Assembly: GCA_900549915.1 (NCBI GenBank)
Contig: URQF01000026.1
Coordinates: 1-13,521, forward strand
Length of the DNA: 13,521 nucleotides
Source: an uncultured Mollicutes bacterium
GTDB lineage: Bacteria; Bacillota_I; Bacilli_A; RFN20; CAG-288
Reading direction: 5' to 3'
The notes under the pieces were generated by a model that did not search any database, was not told the DNA's origin, and saw only the letters and a program-made list of their open reading frames with translations. Made by a program: the position numbers and the translations under genes. Below, piece by piece: positions 7,488-13,521 of the stretch; position 1 is the first letter of the stretch, and every line of letters starts with the position of its first letter.

Positions 7488-8198
7488 CTAGGATTTTCGT
7501 TTCTTGAGGTAGTTTTCGAGTAAGGTCTCGCTTTCTTCGATTTTATCGCAGAGATGGAGGAATTCGTTGGCTTTTTTTCCTTCTGGGCTGATCTCACCAT
7601 AGACTTTCCTAAGGGAAGAGTGGGAAAAATAAGTGCCGTATTCTTCGCATTTATCGTTCTGAAGGAGGTAATAAGCGAGAGTGAAGAGATTCTTGTACTT
7701 TTTCCCTTCGAAGAAAAAGGCTGTCTCTTTGGAAAGAAGGTATCCGATCGAAAAATAGGCGTATTGAAGATCGATATTACCCTGCTTTTCTTTTTCGATG
7801 ACTTGCTTATAAAGGGAAGGATCTTTTTTAGAGTATCCGCTTTTTCTCCTGTGTTCGCTGATGCAGGAATGGTGGACAAGCTCTGTTAAGATGGCATCGT
7901 TGTTTGGTGCTGTGGAAAGCCTGCATTCTCCAAGGTCCGTATAAGACTCAAATAATCTTCCATGGATCCGAATGGACCTATAGGGGTTCAAGATTTCACC
8001 TGCTTTAAAGACTAAGACATCGACCGGATAGGAAAGAAGAAGAAGGCGGCTTAGAGCATCCCTTTTTGCATGGTCTTCTTTGCTGAGATATTCCTGGAAG
8101 GAAGGCTTTTTCCTCTCTTCCAAGGAACGGACTGGATCTTTGTACCTGTCTTTTGCAAAGCTGGAAAGACTGGAATAATCGAAGAATCCTTGGCTCAT
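7488..8198 (-). CDS. Hypothetical soluble protein of 236 residues
   Basis: Family not recognised. The protein is predominantly helical by eye, mixed in charge, without signal peptide or convincing transmembrane helix. A His/Cys-containing stretch ELVHHSCISEHRRKS (106-120) could bind a metal, but no known motif fits. A longer reading frame begins at 8252, but the start at 8198 is preferred. It has a GGAGG site (plus positions 8205-8209) at good spacing, and its ATG overlaps the TGA of the upstream membrane-protein gene (ATGA), a classic coupling arrangement. It is the fourth gene after the rluC promoter and likely works with the two membrane proteins before it, an inference from position only. 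Confidence 0.78.
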   Translation of the reverse strand: MSQGFFDYSSLSSFAKDRYKDPVRSLEERKKPSFQEYLSKEDHAKRDALSRLLLLSYPVDVLVFKAGEILNPYRSIRIHGRLFESYTDLGECRLSTAPNNDAILTELVHHSCISEHRRKSGYSKKDPSLYKQVIEKEKQGNIDLQYAYFSIGYLLSKETAFFFEGKKYKNLFTLAYYLLQNDKCEEYGTYFSHSSLRKVYGEISPEGKKANEFLHLCDKIEESETLLENYLKKRKS

Positions 8199-9265
8199 AA
8201 GGTGCCTCCATGGTTGACGCTGATTAGGAACAGGGTGAATAGAATCAGGCAAAGAATTCCGGCTAAGGTTGCAAAGGAGTTCTTTAGCGTGTGCCTTATC
8301 TTATAGAAACGTCCGTTTGCTTTTTCGGAGACTTCATTGACGGACTTGAAGTCAATATAGGAAGATGACAATTTGGAGAAGCCCTTGATATCGTTCTTTA
8401 AAGTAACGTGGTTTGTGATAGCTAGGGAGATATAAGCGTAGAGCTTATCCTTTTCGTCTTGGATATCCTGGAAGAGCTTCTCTTGGTTTTTCTTTAAAAA
8501 GCGCCGTGCGTAGTTATATGGCTCATAGATTCGAGAACGATAGGAATGGAACAAGAGGAAACAGAAGTCATACAGAAAAAGAATCAGGAAATACATCCAT
8601 CCGATGGAGGCAAAAGGATTGCTTTTTGTCGGAGTAAGAATGCCCCTGCGGAAGATTTCGTTTGGATAAAGAAAGAAAAACAGCTGAAGCAGGTTCAGAA
8701 TTGCACAATAAACAAAATCACTGATCCGCCTGATCCTTCTTTTTCTTTCCTTTTTATCAGAGCTGGTCTGCTTCTTTAACTGAGAAATGGATTCTAGTAC
8801 TAGTCCGTTCCTGTCTTTCAGGAAGAATTCAAGCTTGTTGTTTACATCATGTTTTTTCCTATCGATGGTGCTGTTCTTGTCTAAGATGATTTCGTTCAAA
8901 GTCCTCTCTTTTCCTTCCAGAGTGAACCTGAGGTCACCGATACTGCTCACTTCTCCGTTATAGTTTGGATCGATGGCAAGAGGATTCAGATAAAAAGCCG
9001 GGAAGGAGTGAAGTGCAAGGTAATTAATCTGCCTTTCTAGGACAAAAGTGTCTTTGACAGTCAATGGTTCCAGATAGAGATTATCAAAGTCTTTTGTAAT
9101 CCTTTTGGCAGAGCTCGTCGGATATTTCCGGCATTCTAAGACATTGATCTGAAGAATACGGTAAGCAGAAGAGTTTACAATCTGGTCACGATAAGAAAAA
9201 GCATAGGATGAGCAATCCCAGCCGCCTTCTTCTGCTAGAAGATAAAAGTACCTTTTCGGATCCAT
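8195..9265 (-). CDS. Hypothetical membrane protein with three predicted helices, 356 residues
   Basis: Family not recognised. Residues 1-180 form a soluble region with no signal peptide that ends in a very basic stretch KKERKRRIRR (171-180). Hydrophobic helices are visible at about 183-200, 221-240 and 331-350, with a charged, probably helical cytoplasmic or coiled segment (about 250-325) between the second and third. The basic stretch before the first helix suggests a cytoplasmic N-terminal domain. The gene starts 5 nt after the preceding membrane-protein gene, with an AGGAG site just before that gene's TAA stop, and its own stop overlaps the next start by 4 nt. The layout points to a small membrane complex with its neighbours. 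No catalytic motif is seen. Confidence 0.82.
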   Translation of the reverse strand: MDPKRYFYLLAEEGGWDCSSYAFSYRDQIVNSSAYRILQINVLECRKYPTSSAKRITKDFDNLYLEPLTVKDTFVLERQINYLALHSFPAFYLNPLAIDPNYNGEVSSIGDLRFTLEGKERTLNEIILDKNSTIDRKKHDVNNKLEFFLKDRNGLVLESISQLKKQTSSDKKERKRRIRRISDFVYCAILNLLQLFFFLYPNEIFRRGILTPTKSNPFASIGWMYFLILFLYDFCFLLFHSYRSRIYEPYNYARRFLKKNQEKLFQDIQDEKDKLYAYISLAITNHVTLKNDIKGFSKLSSSYIDFKSVNEVSEKANGRFYKIRHTLKNSFATLAGILCLILFTLFLISVNHGGTL

Positions 9266-9270
9266 GCTGT

Positions 9271-9783
9271 TTATGCTCCTAAAGGATAGAACCTTGAAAA
9301 CACAGGCTCAAGGAATCCGCTTGGTAAAGGAAGAATCCTTCTGAGGTTGACAATGACAAGGAATAAGATGCTATAGGTAGATAAGATAAAGAAAAAAGAA
9401 AGGAAGAACCGGCTTAGCCAACGGACATGATGGTAGATGGATGGGTTGTTTCCGACAAGGAAGAAGGAAAAAACCGGTAATGCCAAGAGGAAAGAAACGA
9501 CATAGAGGAGGGAATTGGCTAGATAGCAATAGACGTGATGGGCTTCTTTGACCGTGATTCCCTTGATTGGGTCAATCAAAAAAGAAAACATCGGGGAAAA
9601 GAACCTACCTAGTTTGTCCTCCACTGATGCACTTCCGATACGGTCGATAAGTCCAATTAGGCCAATGACAAAACAGGCTACTAAAGCAGAATAAAGATAG
9701 ACCTTCAATCGGTTTCTTGGCAGAAGATAGGAAGGAATCCTGATGAGGAGAAAAAAGAGAATTAGCAGCAAAGAAACTGTCAT
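9271..9783 (-). CDS. Hypothetical four-helix membrane protein, 170 residues
   Basis: A small hydrophobic integral membrane protein with four predicted helices at about 3-21, 28-46, 88-110 and 124-148, and a loop of roughly 40 residues after the second. I do not recognise the family; size and helix number recall CvpA-like proteins, but no CvpA sequence signature is seen. The start lies 1 nt after the rluC stop with a modest AAAGG ribosome site, so it is translated from the rluC message. It is followed 5 nt later by another membrane-protein gene; the pair may form a complex, which is inferred from gene order. Confidence 0.8.
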   Translation of the reverse strand: MTVSLLLILFFLLIRIPSYLLPRNRLKVYLYSALVACFVIGLIGLIDRIGSASVEDKLGRFFSPMFSFLIDPIKGITVKEAHHVYCYLANSLLYVVSFLLALPVFSFFLVGNNPSIYHHVRWLSRFFLSFFFILSTYSILFLVIVNLRRILPLPSGFLEPVFSRFYPLGA

Positions 9784-9784
9784 C

Positions 9785-10756
9785 TTAGTTGACCTTTTTC
9801 AATGATTCTAGAATCTCGGTCTCCTTTTTTGGCCTAGGAGCGATAAACTCCTTGCCTGACCTATAGCTTAGATATCCATCGATATCCTTGAATTTAAAAT
9901 ATCCGGCATGGAGGAACTGGTTTTTCAGTCCATACCTTTTCTCAAACCTTTCATTGACTTTGAAGTCTCCGTATTTGCTGTCTCCGACAATCGGATGTCC
10001 GATAGCAGCAAAGTGGACTCTTAGCTGATGAGTTCGTCCAGTCTTTAGTTCGGCTTCTACAAGAGAGAATCCAGACTGGTAGGCTTTCTTCCGAGTGAAG
10101 GTAGTGAGTGCGCTTTTTGCCCTTTTGCTGTGAGAGACAAAAACCCTTTTCTTCTTGCTGTCTTTCTCCAAAGGAAGATCAATTTTTCCTTCTGGGGAGG
10201 TGATGCCACGGACTAAAAGGGTATAGCGCTTCTCGATTTGGTCGCGTTCTCGGAATAGCTCTAAAAGCTCCTGAAGGGTCGGAAGATTCTTTCCGAAAAT
10301 CACAACACCGGAAGTGTTCCGGTCGAGTCGATGGGCAGGAGAGGGAATGAATCCGGATAATCCGTTTGGGTCCCATTCTCCTTTTTCCTTCAAGTAGTTC
10401 AGTACCCTGTTCTGAAGAGTGATTCTCTTTTCGCCTTCATCCCCATGGACTAATAATCCTTTTGGTTTATTGATAACTAAAAGATTCTCGTCTTCGTAAA
10501 GGATTTCAAAGTCTGCTTTCACAGGACGGAGAACAGCTTCGGAATGGAACTTTTCCAGAAGAGCTTCCTTTAAATAGATTTCGACTTCATCTCCTTCTTT
10601 CAAAAGAACATCAATGGCTGCTTTCTTTCCATTGATCTTGACATCCTTTTGACGGAACATCTTGTAAATAAACGAAACTGGGGCATCTTTCAGCCTCCGC
10701 TTTAAGAACTTATCGATTCTCTGATTGGCCTCTAAGGCAGTGATTTGGTATTTCAT
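9785..10756 (-). CDS. rluC: RluA-family 23S rRNA pseudouridine synthase, RluC-type
   Basis: Converts specific uridines of 23S rRNA to pseudouridine in the cytoplasm. The 323 residues match RluC/RluD length. An N-terminal S4 RNA-binding domain (about 12-60, QRIDKFLKRRLK then DVKINGKKA) precedes the catalytic domain with NKPKGLLVHG (96-105), the family signature HRLDRNTSG (142-150, catalytic Asp145), and the LKTGRTHQLRVHFAAIGHPIVGD block (238-259). The YGD(x)3N(x)2F(x)4GL(x)3FLHA pattern near 262-284 is closer to RluC than RluD, but which uridines are modified cannot be told from sequence. It has no Shine-Dalgarno sequence: the -10 box lies 7 nt from the ATG. It heads a chain of four tightly spaced minus-strand genes and is divergent from tRNA-Ser. 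Confidence 0.92.
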   Translation of the reverse strand: MKYQITALEANQRIDKFLKRRLKDAPVSFIYKMFRQKDVKINGKKAAIDVLLKEGDEVEIYLKEALLEKFHSEAVLRPVKADFEILYEDENLLVINKPKGLLVHGDEGEKRITLQNRVLNYLKEKGEWDPNGLSGFIPSPAHRLDRNTSGVVIFGKNLPTLQELLELFRERDQIEKRYTLLVRGITSPEGKIDLPLEKDSKKKRVFVSHSKRAKSALTTFTRKKAYQSGFSLVEAELKTGRTHQLRVHFAAIGHPIVGDSKYGDFKVNERFEKRYGLKNQFLHAGYFKFKDIDGYLSYRSGKEFIAPRPKKETEILESLKKVN

Positions 10757-10763
10757 TATGGAA

Positions 10764-10769
10764 ATTATA
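10764..10769 (-). promoter_or_regulatory. -10 box of rluC, predicting a leaderless transcript
   Basis: The minus strand reads TATAAT, then 7 nt, then the ATG of rluC. Transcription normally begins about 7 nt after the -10 box, which puts the start at or one base before the A of ATG. A -35 at normal spacing is weak (AAGAAA); TTGTCA is present but 22 nt away. Confidence 0.6.
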
Positions 10770-10790
10770 GTACAGAAAACTCTTTTTTTC

Positions 10791-10818
10791 TTGACAAAGA
10801 GAAAAACTTTCTTAAAAT
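10791..10818 (+). promoter_or_regulatory. Promoter of tRNA-Ser
   Basis: A perfect TTGACA (10791-10796), a 16-nt spacer and TAAAAT (10813-10818), with expected start near 10825, about 40 nt before the mature tRNA. The promoter is divergent from that of rluC. Confidence 0.8.
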
Positions 10819-10863
10819 ATCTATTGCTGCTAAAATGCAGCTAGCTTAGTAAAGCCATTCAGT

Positions 10864-10954
10864 GGAGCGATACTCAAGAGGCTGAAGAGGTGGGCTTGGA
10901 AAGCTCATAGACGGGCAAAACCGTGCGAGAGTTCAAATCTCTCTCGCTCCGCCA
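10864..10954 (+). tRNA. tRNA-Ser (anticodon GGA)
   Basis: Full class II cloverleaf. Acceptor arm GGAGCGA (10864-10870) pairs with TCGCTCC (10944-10950); D arm CTC/GAG; anticodon stem TGGGC/GCTCA around loop TTGGAAA (10896-10902) with anticodon GGA at 10898-10900; a long variable arm as expected for serine; T stem GAGAG/CTCTC around TTCAAAT. The discriminator is G at 10951 and CCA is encoded (10952-10954). It decodes UCC and UCU. It has its own promoter and terminator, and an AAA+ ATPase array follows it. Confidence 0.97.
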
Positions 10955-10990
10955 TTTGAAATTCAACACGAAGAAATCCGTGTTTTTTCT
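10946..10990 (+). repeat. tRNA 3'-end/terminator repeat, copy A
   Basis: The acceptor end of tRNA-Ser plus its terminator. It resembles 12566-12612: TCCGCCAT is shared exactly, AATCCGTGTTTTTT is shared exactly, and the part between is similar with a 2-nt length difference. Copy A belongs to the intact tRNA; the pair brackets the first ATPase gene. Confidence 0.65.
10965..10988 (+). terminator. Terminator of tRNA-Ser
   Basis: AACACG (10965-10970) pairs with CGTGTT (10979-10984) around an 8-nt loop, and a T6 run ends at 10988. The stem is modest but placed right after the tRNA. Confidence 0.75.
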
Positions 10991-11227
10991 ATCTATATTT
11001 CACCTGCTTAAAGGAATGATTGCCCTGACGCATATATTTATCAAATCATAAAAAGAAGTGCTAAGTCATAGCTTTTCTCAGTTTTCATGAATAGTGGTAT
11101 TCTTTTTTCAAACGAGAATCGATTCATTTTTTTGCAAATCAGTCGTTGCTTACATTTTATATTTTTGAATCTCAAGTCAAAAAGAATGCTGAAATCAAAA
11201 GATTTTTACTTCCGCTTCTAAAACTTT
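10991..11227 (+). other. AT-rich intergenic stretch without a convincing gene
   Basis: Between the tRNA terminator and the ATPase promoter I see no gene on either strand. A weak hairpin, GAATA (11089-11093) with TATTC (11098-11102) followed by T6, could be a minor terminator, and GAATCGATTC (about 11116-11125) is a perfect 10-base palindrome of unknown meaning. The reading frame extending upstream of the ATPase from a TTG at 11146 has no ribosome site. Confidence 0.5.
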
Positions 11228-11270
11228 TTGTTTTTTACCTGATTTATGTTATAGTTTTAAAAAACAGGAG
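11228..11270 (+). promoter_or_regulatory. Promoter and ribosome site of the first ATPase gene
   Basis: TTGTTT (11228-11233), 16 nt, then an extended -10 TGTTATAGT (11247-11255). A transcript starting near 11262 carries AGGAG (11266-11270), 7 nt before ATG 11278. This supports the shorter protein start. Confidence 0.65.
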
Positions 11271-11277
11271 ATTCATT

Positions 11278-12507
11278 ATGGATAAACTTATAAATCGCCC
11301 CAATTACTTAAAGCAACTGATTGAAAACAAGGATGTTGATTTGGTGAAAATAATAACCGGTATTCGTAGATGCGGTAAGTCTTCTCTTTTGGATTTGTTT
11401 CATCAATATCTTTTAAAGACTGGCGTACCTGAGAAAAATATTATTCATATGAATCTCGAATCATTACGCTACCGAAAACTTGCAGACTACGGAACTTTCT
11501 ATGATTACATTTCAAAACAGATTCCTAAAACAGGAAAGACATATTTGATGTTTGATGAATTGCAGGCAGTCAATCATTGGGAAAAGGCAATTGAGTCTTT
11601 CCGCTTAGACTTTAATGTCGACATCTATATCACAGGTTCAAACGCTTATTTATTATCTAGTGAATTCTCAACATTGTTATCAGGTCGATATGTCAAAATA
11701 CGTATGCTGCCATTATCTTTCAAAGAGTTTTTAATCTTTTACCATTTTGAAGCGCCGGTCAGTATGGAGGAAAAGTTCCAGAAATATCTTCAGTTTGGAG
11801 GAATGCCTATTTTAAGAGAGTATCAATTCAATGAAATAAGAAGCAATCAAGCTCTTGAAGGAATCTATTCAACGATTGTCTTAAAAGACATTTTGCTCCG
11901 TAATCCACAGGCAGATCAATCAACATTAGAAAAACTTATATTGTTCCTTTGCTCGAATATTGGAAGCATAACTTCACCGAATAGTATCGGGAACATCTTG
12001 TCTCAAGAGGGAAATATTGGTAAAGGAAAAGGTGGAAGCATTGCCAGTAAAACTATTGATAAGTATCTTGGTATGCTACATGAATCCTTCTTTTTTTCCT
12101 CTGTTCGACGCTATGATGTAAAAGGCAAACAATTTCTAAAGACTTTAGAAAAAAACTATATCGTCGATTTGGGATTCCGAAACATGCTATTAGGATATCG
12201 TGATGCAGATAGAGGGCATATTTTAGAAAATATTGTGTTTCTAGAGCTGATTCGAAGAGATTATCGTGTATATGTGGGTAAAATCGGAGAATTGGAGGCT
12301 GATTTTGTGGCTGAAAAGCCAAATGAAAAACTGTATATTCAAGTGACAGAAAGCATGCAATCACCTGAGACTCGTGCTCGCGAATTGAGACCACTACAAA
12401 TAATTGACGATAATTATGAGAAAGTTGTTCTATCGATGGATAGAAATTATATAAATTCTTATGGCGGCATCAAATCCCTGAATCTAATCGATTGGTTATT
12501 ACAATAG
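11278..12507 (+). CDS. AAA+ ATPase with C-terminal DUF4143 (nuclease-fold) domain
   Basis: A 409-residue member of the widespread ATP-binding AAA_14/DUF4143 family, whose biological role is not established. It has a P-loop GIRRCGKS (28-35), a Walker B-like YLMFDELQ (89-96), a sensor-like ITGSN (118-122), LSGRY (134-138) and FGGMP (173-177). The C-terminal DUF4143 domain carries GHILENIVFLEL (313-324), then E-(x)n-D-(x)n-QV at about Glu340, Asp342 and Gln355-Val356, resembling the PD-(D/E)XK nuclease fold known for this domain. The start at 11278 is set by AGGAG at 11266; the in-frame extension to 11146 is rejected. The gene looks more AT-rich than the genes to its left and uses ATA isoleucine codons (for example 25 and 26) that I did not notice in nfnAB, which suggests transfer. 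It lies between tRNA-Ser and a degenerate second tRNA 3' end. Confidence 0.9.
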   Translation: MDKLINRPNYLKQLIENKDVDLVKIITGIRRCGKSSLLDLFHQYLLKTGVPEKNIIHMNLESLRYRKLADYGTFYDYISKQIPKTGKTYLMFDELQAVNHWEKAIESFRLDFNVDIYITGSNAYLLSSEFSTLLSGRYVKIRMLPLSFKEFLIFYHFEAPVSMEEKFQKYLQFGGMPILREYQFNEIRSNQALEGIYSTIVLKDILLRNPQADQSTLEKLILFLCSNIGSITSPNSIGNILSQEGNIGKGKGGSIASKTIDKYLGMLHESFFFSSVRRYDVKGKQFLKTLEKNYIVDLGFRNMLLGYRDADRGHILENIVFLELIRRDYRVYVGKIGELEADFVAEKPNEKLYIQVTESMQSPETRARELRPLQIIDDNYEKVVLSMDRNYINSYGGIKSLNLIDWLLQ

Positions 12508-12546
12508 GCTGACGCCATTTTATAAATATATTGTCAGGTTCAAAAA

Positions 12547-12576
12547 GGTTCGAGAAAATCCTGCGTTCCTCCGCCA
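12547..12576 (+). pseudogene. Degenerate tRNA-Ser 3' end
   Basis: The stretch has a T-loop-like GGTTCGAGA (12548-12556) and a serine-like acceptor end TTCCTCC (12566-12572) followed by G and CCA. The spacing between T-loop and acceptor is wrong by about 5 nt, and no D or anticodon arm precedes it, only the end of the ATPase gene. It is therefore a broken fragment. A terminator matching that of the intact tRNA-Ser follows directly, which supports common origin. Confidence 0.6.
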
Positions 12577-12612
12577 TCGTAAATCACACGGAGGAATCCG
12601 TGTTTTTTATTT
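12566..12612 (+). repeat. tRNA 3'-end/terminator repeat, copy B
   Basis: Second copy of the block at 10946-10990, in the same orientation about 1.6 kb away, with the first ATPase gene between them. TCCGCCAT and AATCCGTGTTTTTT are identical in both copies. Confidence 0.65.
12586..12608 (+). terminator. Terminator after the first ATPase gene
   Basis: ACACGGA (12586-12592) and TCCGTGT (12597-12603) form a perfect 7-bp stem with a GGAA tetraloop and a T6 run (12603-12608). It is the counterpart of the tRNA-Ser terminator and now ends the ATPase transcript. Confidence 0.9.
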
Positions 12613-12647
12613 TTTCACTCACATAAACGACTTTATATGGAGTTTTC

Positions 12648-12677
12648 TTGATAAAAATAGGTAAGTTTAATTATAAT
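12648..12677 (+). promoter_or_regulatory. Promoter of the second ATPase gene
   Basis: TTGATA (12648-12653), an 18-nt spacer and TATAAT (12672-12677). A GTAAG/CTTAC inverted pair (12661-12665 and 12692-12696) surrounds the -10 box and could be an operator, but this is weak. Confidence 0.7.
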
Positions 12678-12727
12678 GCTATTGAAAAATTCTTACGTAT
12701 GCGGAATAAATATTCAGTGGAGGCTTT

Positions 12728-13521
12728 ATGCAAATCATAGAAAGAGATTCCTATTTACAGAAACTGATTAATAAAAGAGGCAAGGGTCTTGTCAAAATTG
12801 TTACGGGTATAAGAAGATGTGGAAAATCTTTCTTGCTTGATCCTTTGTTTAAAGATTATTTGATAGGGGAAAAGGTACAAGAAGACCATATCATTAAATT
12901 GGACCTGGATGAAAGAAGAAACGAAAAGTACCGGAATCCTGACGTATTAGATGAATATGTCAGAAATCTAATCCAGGATGATCGAATGTATTATCTTTTG
13001 TTGGATGAAGTTCAGAAAGTTGATGACTTCGAGTCCGTTTTGAATGGGTTCCTGCATATTCGGAATCTGGATGTTTATGTGACAGGAAGCAATTCTAAAT
13101 TCCTGTCTTCTGATATTGTTACGGAGTTTAGAGGAAGAGGTGATGAGATCAGAGTGTTTCCTTTGTCTTTTTCGGAATTCACTTCCGCCTTTAACGGGAC
13201 GACAGACGAAGCGTGGCAACAATACGTCACTTACGGAGGTATGCCTAGAATTGTTTTTTGTGCGGATGAAGCCGAAAAAAGCCATTATCTAAAACAGCTG
13301 TTTGAAAAAACATACCTCTCCGACATCATCGAAAGAAACAAGGTTCAAAGAACGGACATCCTGGATTCCCTTGTCAATATTCTATCTTCTTCCATCGGTT
13401 CTCTTACTAATCCCAACAAACTATTGAACACATATGTCAGCAGCGGAGTGAAAGATATATCCATAAATACAATAAATAAATATCAAAACCGCACCCAACA
13501 CCACGGACAACCCGGAAGACA
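12728..13521 (+). CDS. AAA+ ATPase / DUF4143 family protein, incomplete at the window end
   Basis: A second, divergent member of the same family as the gene before it. ATG 12728 follows GGAGG (12719-12723). It shows the P-loop GIRRCGKS (27-34), Walker B-like YLLLDEVQ (89-96), VTGSNS (118-123), FPLSFSEF (144-151) and YGGMP (169-173), the same order and nearly the same positions as the first ATPase. The reading frame stays open to the last base, so the DUF4143 domain is missing from the window. From residue 253 (base 13484) the translation no longer resembles the family, where a hydrophobic segment should follow TINKY; the last 38 bases contain no T. Up to that point I see no frameshift. The two ATPases share motifs but differ widely elsewhere, so they are not a recent duplication. 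Confidence 0.85.
   Translation, partial: MQIIERDSYLQKLINKRGKGLVKIVTGIRRCGKSFLLDPLFKDYLIGEKVQEDHIIKLDLDERRNEKYRNPDVLDEYVRNLIQDDRMYYLLLDEVQKVDDFESVLNGFLHIRNLDVYVTGSNSKFLSSDIVTEFRGRGDEIRVFPLSFSEFTSAFNGTTDEAWQQYVTYGGMPRIVFCADEAEKSHYLKQLFEKTYLSDIIERNKVQRTDILDSLVNILSSSIGSLTNPNKLLNTYVSSGVKDISINTINKYQNRTQHHGQPGR

Noticed and set aside
7421..7879. 152-codon minus-strand reading frame
   Set aside because: It overlaps the end of the 236-residue gene in another frame, has low-complexity Lys/Ser composition, and crosses into the pgcA promoter and start.
8199..8252. Longer start for the 236-residue protein at 8252
   Set aside because: The start at 8198 has a GGAGG site and a 4-nt ATGA overlap with the upstream gene; the longer form would overlap it by 58 nt.
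11146..11277. In-frame N-terminal extension of the first ATPase from a TTG codon
   Set aside because: It has no ribosome site, runs through the predicted promoter, and adds residues the family lacks; AGGAG at 11266 fits ATG 11278.
10965..12608. Two similar hairpins as part of a CRISPR or repeat array
   Set aside because: There are only two copies, 1.6 kb apart, each a U-tailed terminator next to a tRNA end.
12968..13285. 105-codon minus-strand frame inside the second ATPase
   Set aside because: The plus frame carries the P-loop, DEVQ and VTGSNS motifs; the antisense frame shows nothing recognisable.

Overview
The window comes from a low-to-moderate GC Bacillota genome, probably class Bacilli and close to the Erysipelotrichia/RF39 side of the tree. 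The reasons are a RecU-type Holliday junction resolvase, strong AGGAGG-like ribosome sites, sigma-A-like TTGACA/TATAAT promoters, short U-tailed hairpin terminators, a tRNA with encoded CCA, and TGA used as a stop (code 11, not the Mollicutes code). The lineage is inferred from gene content only.

Left part, plus strand (1-3709): an nfnA-nfnB pair encodes a two-subunit iron-sulfur flavoprotein of the NADH-dependent NADP:ferredoxin oxidoreductase / glutamate-synthase-small-subunit type, closed by a strong terminator. A MarR-family repressor and recU follow from their own promoter and end at a terminator shared with the facing block.

Middle part, minus strand (10756 down to 3714): seven closely packed genes. 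A RluC-type rRNA pseudouridine synthase leads three unrecognised genes (a four-helix membrane protein, a three-helix membrane protein and a soluble protein), joined by gaps of 1 and 5 nt and one ATGA overlap. A well-formed internal promoter then starts pgcA (phosphoglucomutase), a secreted and membrane-anchored endonuclease I, and a Lys/Glu-rich protein of unknown role. The rluC promoter sits so close to the start codon that the mRNA is predicted to be leaderless.

Right part, plus strand (10791-13521): a complete tRNA-Ser(GGA) with promoter and terminator is followed by two AAA+ ATPase genes of the AAA_14/DUF4143 type. Between them lies a degenerate copy of the tRNA-Ser 3' end together with a copy of its terminator hairpin. 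The first ATPase gene is therefore bracketed by tRNA-3'-end/terminator repeats, as expected for an accessory unit added at a tRNA gene. The second ATPase runs off the window, and its last 38 bases contain no T and no longer match the family, which may be an assembly-edge artefact.

The left and middle parts look like ordinary chromosomal housekeeping. The tRNA-ATPase array is the accessory region and the best place for a second look.
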